From Serratia sp. H1w (GTDB lineage: Bacteria; Pseudomonadota; Gammaproteobacteria; Enterobacterales; Enterobacteriaceae): a stretch of 64,000 nt of DNA. The position numbers were made by a program, and so were the translations under genes. Positions within the stretch are counted from its first letter, which is position 1. Each line of letters starts with the position of its first letter. Where the stretch lies: positions 1 to 64,000 of the forward strand of contig NZ_AYMQ01000046.1 in the NCBI RefSeq assembly GCF_000633355.1, read 5' to 3'. The notes beneath the pieces are model-generated. The model had not been told where the DNA came from. It was given only the letters and a program-made list of their open reading frames with translations, and did no database searches. Shown here piece after piece: positions 60,491 to 64,000 of the stretch.

Positions 60491-61855
60491 ATGAACGACA
60501 ATATTATGACTCCCCAAGAACGTCGCGCGACCTGGGGCTTGGGTACCGTTTTCTCTCTGCGCATGCTCGGCATGTTTATGGTATTACCGGTACTGACCAC
60601 CTATGGCATGGCGCTACACGGTGCCAGTGAGGCGCTGATTGGCCTGGCTATCGGTATTTATGGCCTGGCGCAGGCGGTATTCCAGATCCCCTTCGGCCTG
60701 ATCTCCGATCGCGTTGGCCGTAAGCCGCTGATCGTCGGTGGGCTGTTAATCTTCGCCCTGGGCAGCGTGATCGCAGCCTTGAGCGACTCGATCTGGGGCA
60801 TCATCCTTGGCCGGGCGTTGCAGGGATCCGGAGCCATCGCCGCTGCGGTCATGGCACTACTGTCGGATTTAACCCGCGAACAGAACCGTACCAAGGCAAT
60901 GGCGTTTATCGGCGTCAGCTTCGGCATCACCTTTGCTATCGCCATGGTGGTGGGGCCCATTGTCACTCATGCCTTCGGCCTGCATGCGCTGTTCTGGATG
61001 ATTGCCGTGCTGTCACTCGCCGGTATCGCCATCACTTTGCTGGTCGTCCCTTCCGCCGACCAACACGTACTGAACCGCGAATCGAGTATCGTACGGGGCA
61101 GTTTCAGCAAGGTGCTGAGCAATTCGCGGCTGTTGAAACTCAACTTTGGCATCCTGTGTCTGCATGTCTTGCTGATGTCCAGCTTCGTCGCCCTGCCGCT
61201 GGCAATGGAAAAAGCCGGGTTAGCCGCGGCGGATCACTGGAAAGTCTATCTGGTCACCATGCTGGTGTCCTTCGTTGCCGTGGTACCGTTCATCATTTAT
61301 GCGGAAAAATACCGCCGCATGAAGCAGGTCTTTATGGGCTGCGTAGCCGTACTGTTTTGCGCCGAGGTGGTACTGTGGTTCTCTGGCCTGCATCTGTGGG
61401 GCATCATTGCCGGGGTTCAGCTGTTCTTTATGGCGTTTAACGTCATGGAAGCCATTCTGCCCTCGCTGATCAGCAAGGAGTCACCTGCGGGTTATAAAGG
61501 CACCGCTATGGGTGTTTATTCCACCAGCCAGTTTATTGGCGTGGCTATCGGCGGTAGTGTAGGCGGTTGGTTGTATGGGCTACAGGGGGCAGGATTGGTG
61601 TTTATCGCCGGTGCCGTGCTTGCCGCAATCTGGTTTGTTGTCAGCAGCACCATGAAAGAGCCGCCTTACGTCAGCAGCCTGCGGATTACCTTGTCTGAAC
61701 TGGCGGTAAAAGATTCGGCATTGCAAAGCCGTTTGCTGGCTCAGCCGGGTGTTGCAGAAGCGATTGTGGTGCCCGAGGAACGCAGCGCCTACGTGAAGGT
61801 GGATACCAAACAGACCAATCGCGGTGAGCTGGAAGCCCTGATCGCCGCGCTATAA
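60491..61855 (+). CDS. yajR: MFS transporter YajR
   Basis: A 454-residue drug:H+ antiporter-like MFS protein with twelve membrane segments (about 15-390). Motif A reads GLISDRVGRKPLIVGG in the loop after helix 2. The C-terminal 65 residues (LRITLSELAVKDSALQSRLL onward) form the soluble ferredoxin-like YAM domain typical of YajR. Natural substrate unknown. Located between cyoE and yajQ as in E. coli. Confidence 0.94.
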   Translation: MNDNIMTPQERRATWGLGTVFSLRMLGMFMVLPVLTTYGMALHGASEALIGLAIGIYGLAQAVFQIPFGLISDRVGRKPLIVGGLLIFALGSVIAALSDSIWGIILGRALQGSGAIAAAVMALLSDLTREQNRTKAMAFIGVSFGITFAIAMVVGPIVTHAFGLHALFWMIAVLSLAGIAITLLVVPSADQHVLNRESSIVRGSFSKVLSNSRLLKLNFGILCLHVLLMSSFVALPLAMEKAGLAAADHWKVYLVTMLVSFVAVVPFIIYAEKYRRMKQVFMGCVAVLFCAEVVLWFSGLHLWGIIAGVQLFFMAFNVMEAILPSLISKESPAGYKGTAMGVYSTSQFIGVAIGGSVGGWLYGLQGAGLVFIAGAVLAAIWFVVSSTMKEPPYVSSLRITLSELAVKDSALQSRLLAQPGVAEAIVVPEERSAYVKVDTKQTNRGELEALIAAL

Positions 61856-61881
61856 GGGTTTGGCTTTATCGTCTGATGTTC

Positions 61882-62005
61882 CCCCTCACCCCAACCCTCT
61901 CCCCAAAAAGGAGAGGGGGCTGATACGGTGTTGAGGTTAAATACGGAATTAAACTTGTGGCACGGGCGGTCCCCTCTCCCTGTGGGAGAGGGTTAGGGTG
62001 AGGGG
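61882..62005. repeat. CCCTCACCCC-type inverted repeat element
   Basis: A 22-bp left arm starting CCCCTCACCCCAACCC and a right arm ending TTAGGGTGAGGGG are reverse complements with one mismatch. Inside, each end also forms its own hairpin: CTCTCC...GGAGAG on the left and CCCTCTCC...GGGAGAGGG on the right. About 124 bp in total, between the convergent yajR and yajQ genes. A related arm is at 41751. It probably doubles as terminator. Confidence 0.75.
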
Positions 62006-62014
62006 CTATAAAAC

Positions 62015-62506
62015 TTAATCGCGGAAGTTTTTAAACTGGAACGGCTGCCCCAGATCGGCACCGCGGATCAGTGCCATCACGCCTTGCAGATCGTCGCGTG
62101 CCTTACCGGTAACGCGGATTTCATCACCCTGGATCTGCGCCTGAACCTTCAACTTGCTGTCTTTGATCAGCTTGACGATTTTCTTCGCCACTGAGCTTTC
62201 GATCCCTTTTTTGAGCTTGGCATCTACACTGTAGGTTTTCCCACTGTGGGTCAGCTCTTCCGGGATCTCCAGAGCGCCGCCGTCAATGCTGCGCTTCATC
62301 AGTTTTTCACGCAGGATATCCAGCAGTTGCTGCACCTGGAAGTCAGACTCGCTGGCGACCTTAATGCTTTCGTCTTTCTCGTTCAGCTCAAAACTGGCCG
62401 GGACGTTACGGAAATCCCAACGGGTACTGAGATCGCGGGTGGCATTCTCAACGGCGTTACGAACTTCCTGCATATCAATTTCGGAAACGATGTCGAAAGA
62501 TGGCAT
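62015..62506 (-). CDS. yajQ: YajQ family nucleotide-binding protein
   Basis: A 163-residue protein of two ferredoxin-like domains, [20 protein letters not shown] onward. YajQ relatives bind cyclic-di-GMP in Xanthomonas and nucleotides or tRNA in E. coli. I use the ATG at 62506; an upstream in-frame ATG adds a Lys/Arg/Cys-rich leader not in the family. Confidence 0.95.
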   Translation of the reverse strand: MPSFDIVSEIDMQEVRNAVENATRDLSTRWDFRNVPASFELNEKDESIKVASESDFQVQQLLDILREKLMKRSIDGGALEIPEELTHSGKTYSVDAKLKKGIESSVAKKIVKLIKDSKLKVQAQIQGDEIRVTGKARDDLQGVMALIRGADLGQPFQFKNFRD

Positions 62507-62676
62507 ACTTCTCTTCCTCCTGAATGGGTGCTCTATGATTTTCGATGCCGTGCATAATACCCGCTTTGCGCTGTCAGGCAAAATTCAGATATGCGCTTGA
62601 ACAACACGCTTAACCATAGAAAAGCCTATAATCAAAAGGATCCATCAGTGGTCTTACCGGACACCAGGGAGATAAA

Positions 62677-63588
62677 ATGAAAATAACCATTCTTGGTTGC
62701 GGTGCACTCGGACAACTGTGGCTTGCCAAGCTGTATCAGCAGGGCCACGATGTACAGGGATGGTTACGGGTGCCCCAGCCATTTTGTGCGGTCAACGTCA
62801 TTGAACCCGATGGCACATCATTTAACCGTAATTTGCCCACCAACGATCCCGAGCACCTGCGGCACAGTGAACTGCTGCTGGTCACGCTGAAAGCGTGGCA
62901 GGTTTCCGGCGCAGTGACGGCATTGTTGCCTAAATTGAACCCTCGCTGTGCCATTTTACTGTTACATAACGGCATAGGAACGCAAGAAGAGCTGCCGCCG
63001 CACAGCCAGCCGGTGCTACAGGGCATCACCACGCATGCTGCACGCCATGATGGTAACACCATTGTGCACGTCGCCAACGGCACTACCCATATCGGCCCAA
63101 CAACCCAGCAGGCCACCCATCTCAGCCATCTGGCAGAGATACTGCATCAGGCCCTGCCGGACGTTGCCTGGCATAACAATATCGCTTCAGCCAGTTGGCG
63201 CAAGTTGGCGGTCAACTGTGTTATCAACCCGCTAACGGCGATATATGACTGCCGTAATGGCGATCTGCAACGCTACCCAGAGCAAATAGAGCTTATCTGT
63301 AGTGAAGTGGCTAGCGTGATGGAGATGGAAGGTCACCACACCTCCTGCGAAAGCCTGATGTTCTATGTGATGCAGGTGATCCAATCGACGGCGGACAATA
63401 CTTCTTCAATGTTGCAGGATATCCGTGCCCAACGGCACACCGAGATCGACTACATTACCGGTTATTTACTGCGTCGCGGGCGTAGCCACGGCATCCCCCT
63501 GCCAGAAAATACCCGGCTGTTTGAAATTATTAAACGCAAGGAAAATAGCTATGAGCGCAACGGCGTTGGTCTGCCTGGCACCTGGTAG
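62677..63588 (+). CDS. panE: 2-dehydropantoate 2-reductase
   Basis: A 303-residue NADPH-dependent reductase of pantothenate synthesis (ketopantoate to pantoate). The nucleotide-binding GCGALG motif is at residues 7-12 and the catalytic Lys lies in [16 protein letters not shown]. Its last 38 bases overlap the start of yajL in another frame. Confidence 0.95.
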   Translation: MKITILGCGALGQLWLAKLYQQGHDVQGWLRVPQPFCAVNVIEPDGTSFNRNLPTNDPEHLRHSELLLVTLKAWQVSGAVTALLPKLNPRCAILLLHNGIGTQEELPPHSQPVLQGITTHAARHDGNTIVHVANGTTHIGPTTQQATHLSHLAEILHQALPDVAWHNNIASASWRKLAVNCVINPLTAIYDCRNGDLQRYPEQIELICSEVASVMEMEGHHTSCESLMFYVMQVIQSTADNTSSMLQDIRAQRHTEIDYITGYLLRRGRSHGIPLPENTRLFEIIKRKENSYERNGVGLPGTW

Positions 63589-64000
63589 TGAAGAAACCGA
63601 AGCAGTTACTGCCATCGATCTGCTGGTTCGTGCCGGAGTCAAAGTCACGACCGCCAGCGTAGCCAGTGACGGCGATTTGACCATTGTCTGCTCTCGTGGC
63701 GTCAAGCTGCTGGCAGACGCCCCCCTGGTGGCAATTGTTGACGAGCATTTTGACGCCATCGTCTTACCGGGCGGTATCAAGGGCGCAGAGTGCTTTCGCG
63801 ATAGCCCGCTACTGGTAGAAAAAGTCCGCCAGATGCATCTGCAAGGTAACATTGTGGCCGCTATCTGTGCGGCACCGGCCCTGGTCTTACAGCATCACAA
63901 GCTGTTCCCGATCGGCAATATGACCGGCTTCCCCAGCCTGAAAGATCAGATCCCTGAAGGGCAGTGGATGGAAAGACGGGTGGTGTTCGATCCGCGCGTC
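63551..64000 (+). CDS. yajL: Protein/nucleic-acid deglycase-like YajL (DJ-1/PfpI), cut by the window edge
   Basis: The first 150 residues of a DJ-1-family protein (full length in E. coli about 196). The reactive Cys106 is present in AAICAAPA and the partner Glu15 in SEETEAV. YajL is a covalent chaperone, with a disputed deglycase role, that protects against oxidative and carbonyl stress. The ATG at 63551 lies inside the 3' end of panE, a 38-base overlap also suggesting coupled expression. The 3' end is beyond position 64000. Confidence 0.93.
   Translation, partial: MSATALVCLAPGSEETEAVTAIDLLVRAGVKVTTASVASDGDLTIVCSRGVKLLADAPLVAIVDEHFDAIVLPGGIKGAECFRDSPLLVEKVRQMHLQGNIVAAICAAPALVLQHHKLFPIGNMTGFPSLKDQIPEGQWMERRVVFDPRV

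Overview
The window is a chromosomal segment of an enteric gammaproteobacterium. The backbone, read right to left, follows the Escherichia coli order: yajL-panE, yajQ, yajR, cyoEDCBA, ampG-yajG, bolA, tig, clpP-clpX, lon, hupB, ppiD, ybaV, fadM, queC, ybaE/cof, decR, mdlA-mdlB, glnK-amtB, tesB, ybaY, atl, ffs, hha-tomB, acrBA/acrR, ychN, mscK, rsmS-priC, ybaN and apt. Protein similarity to that set is high throughout. Base composition looks moderately GC rich. The extra genes (a GbpA-like chitin-active LPMO, adenine deaminase, alternative L31/L36) and the ERIC element fit Yersiniaceae, most likely Serratia or a close relative. This is inferred from gene content and recalled family sequences; no database was searched.

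Layout. 1-2.8 kb: a small lipoprotein, a secreted GbpA-type LPMO and cytochrome b561. 2.9-4.0 kb: apt and ybaN. 4.0-8.4 kb: an accessory operon (GPH symporter, aminoimidazole-riboside-kinase-like PfkB kinase, ADP-ribosylglycohydrolase-family enzyme, GntR/UTRA regulator) set between ybaN and priC, with a palindromic operator and a CRP-like site upstream. 8.5-18.4 kb: priC, rsmS, mscK, ychN and the acrR/acrAB efflux locus with a perfect 24-bp operator. 18.5-21.8 kb: a zinc-starvation island, with L31B/L36B behind one Zur box and a convergent zinc-type ABC transporter behind a second. A 39-codon membrane-peptide ORF leads the transporter transcript and is coupled to its ATPase. 22-24 kb: an unknown gene, tomB-hha and a LysR regulator divergent from adenine deaminase. 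26-30.3 kb: 4.5S RNA, atl, ybaY, tesB and glnK-amtB with sigma-54 and NtrC sites. 30.3-41.7 kb: mdlAB, decR divergent from a cysteine-desulfhydrase-like gene, an ERIC element, cof, ybaE, a molybdate-type ABC operon behind a ModE-like box, and queC. 41.9-52.6 kb: fadM, ybaV, ppiD, hupB, lon, clpX, clpP, tig and bolA, a protein quality-control block. 52.9-64 kb: yajG-ampG, cyoABCDE, yajR, yajQ, panE and a yajL cut by the window edge.

How the parts work together. Most of the window is housekeeping: proteolysis and folding, terminal oxidase and heme O synthesis, muropeptide recycling, drug efflux and nitrogen sensing. Accessory modules sit in gaps of the conserved backbone and most carry their own visible control site (CRP-like/palindrome, Zur, ModE-like), so they look like self-contained regulated cassettes. 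All recognised genes appear intact. No tRNA, rRNA operon, IS transposase, prophage or CRISPR array was seen. Repeats are limited to one ERIC, three copies of a short GC-rich palindrome and two related CCCTCACCCC-type inverted repeats.
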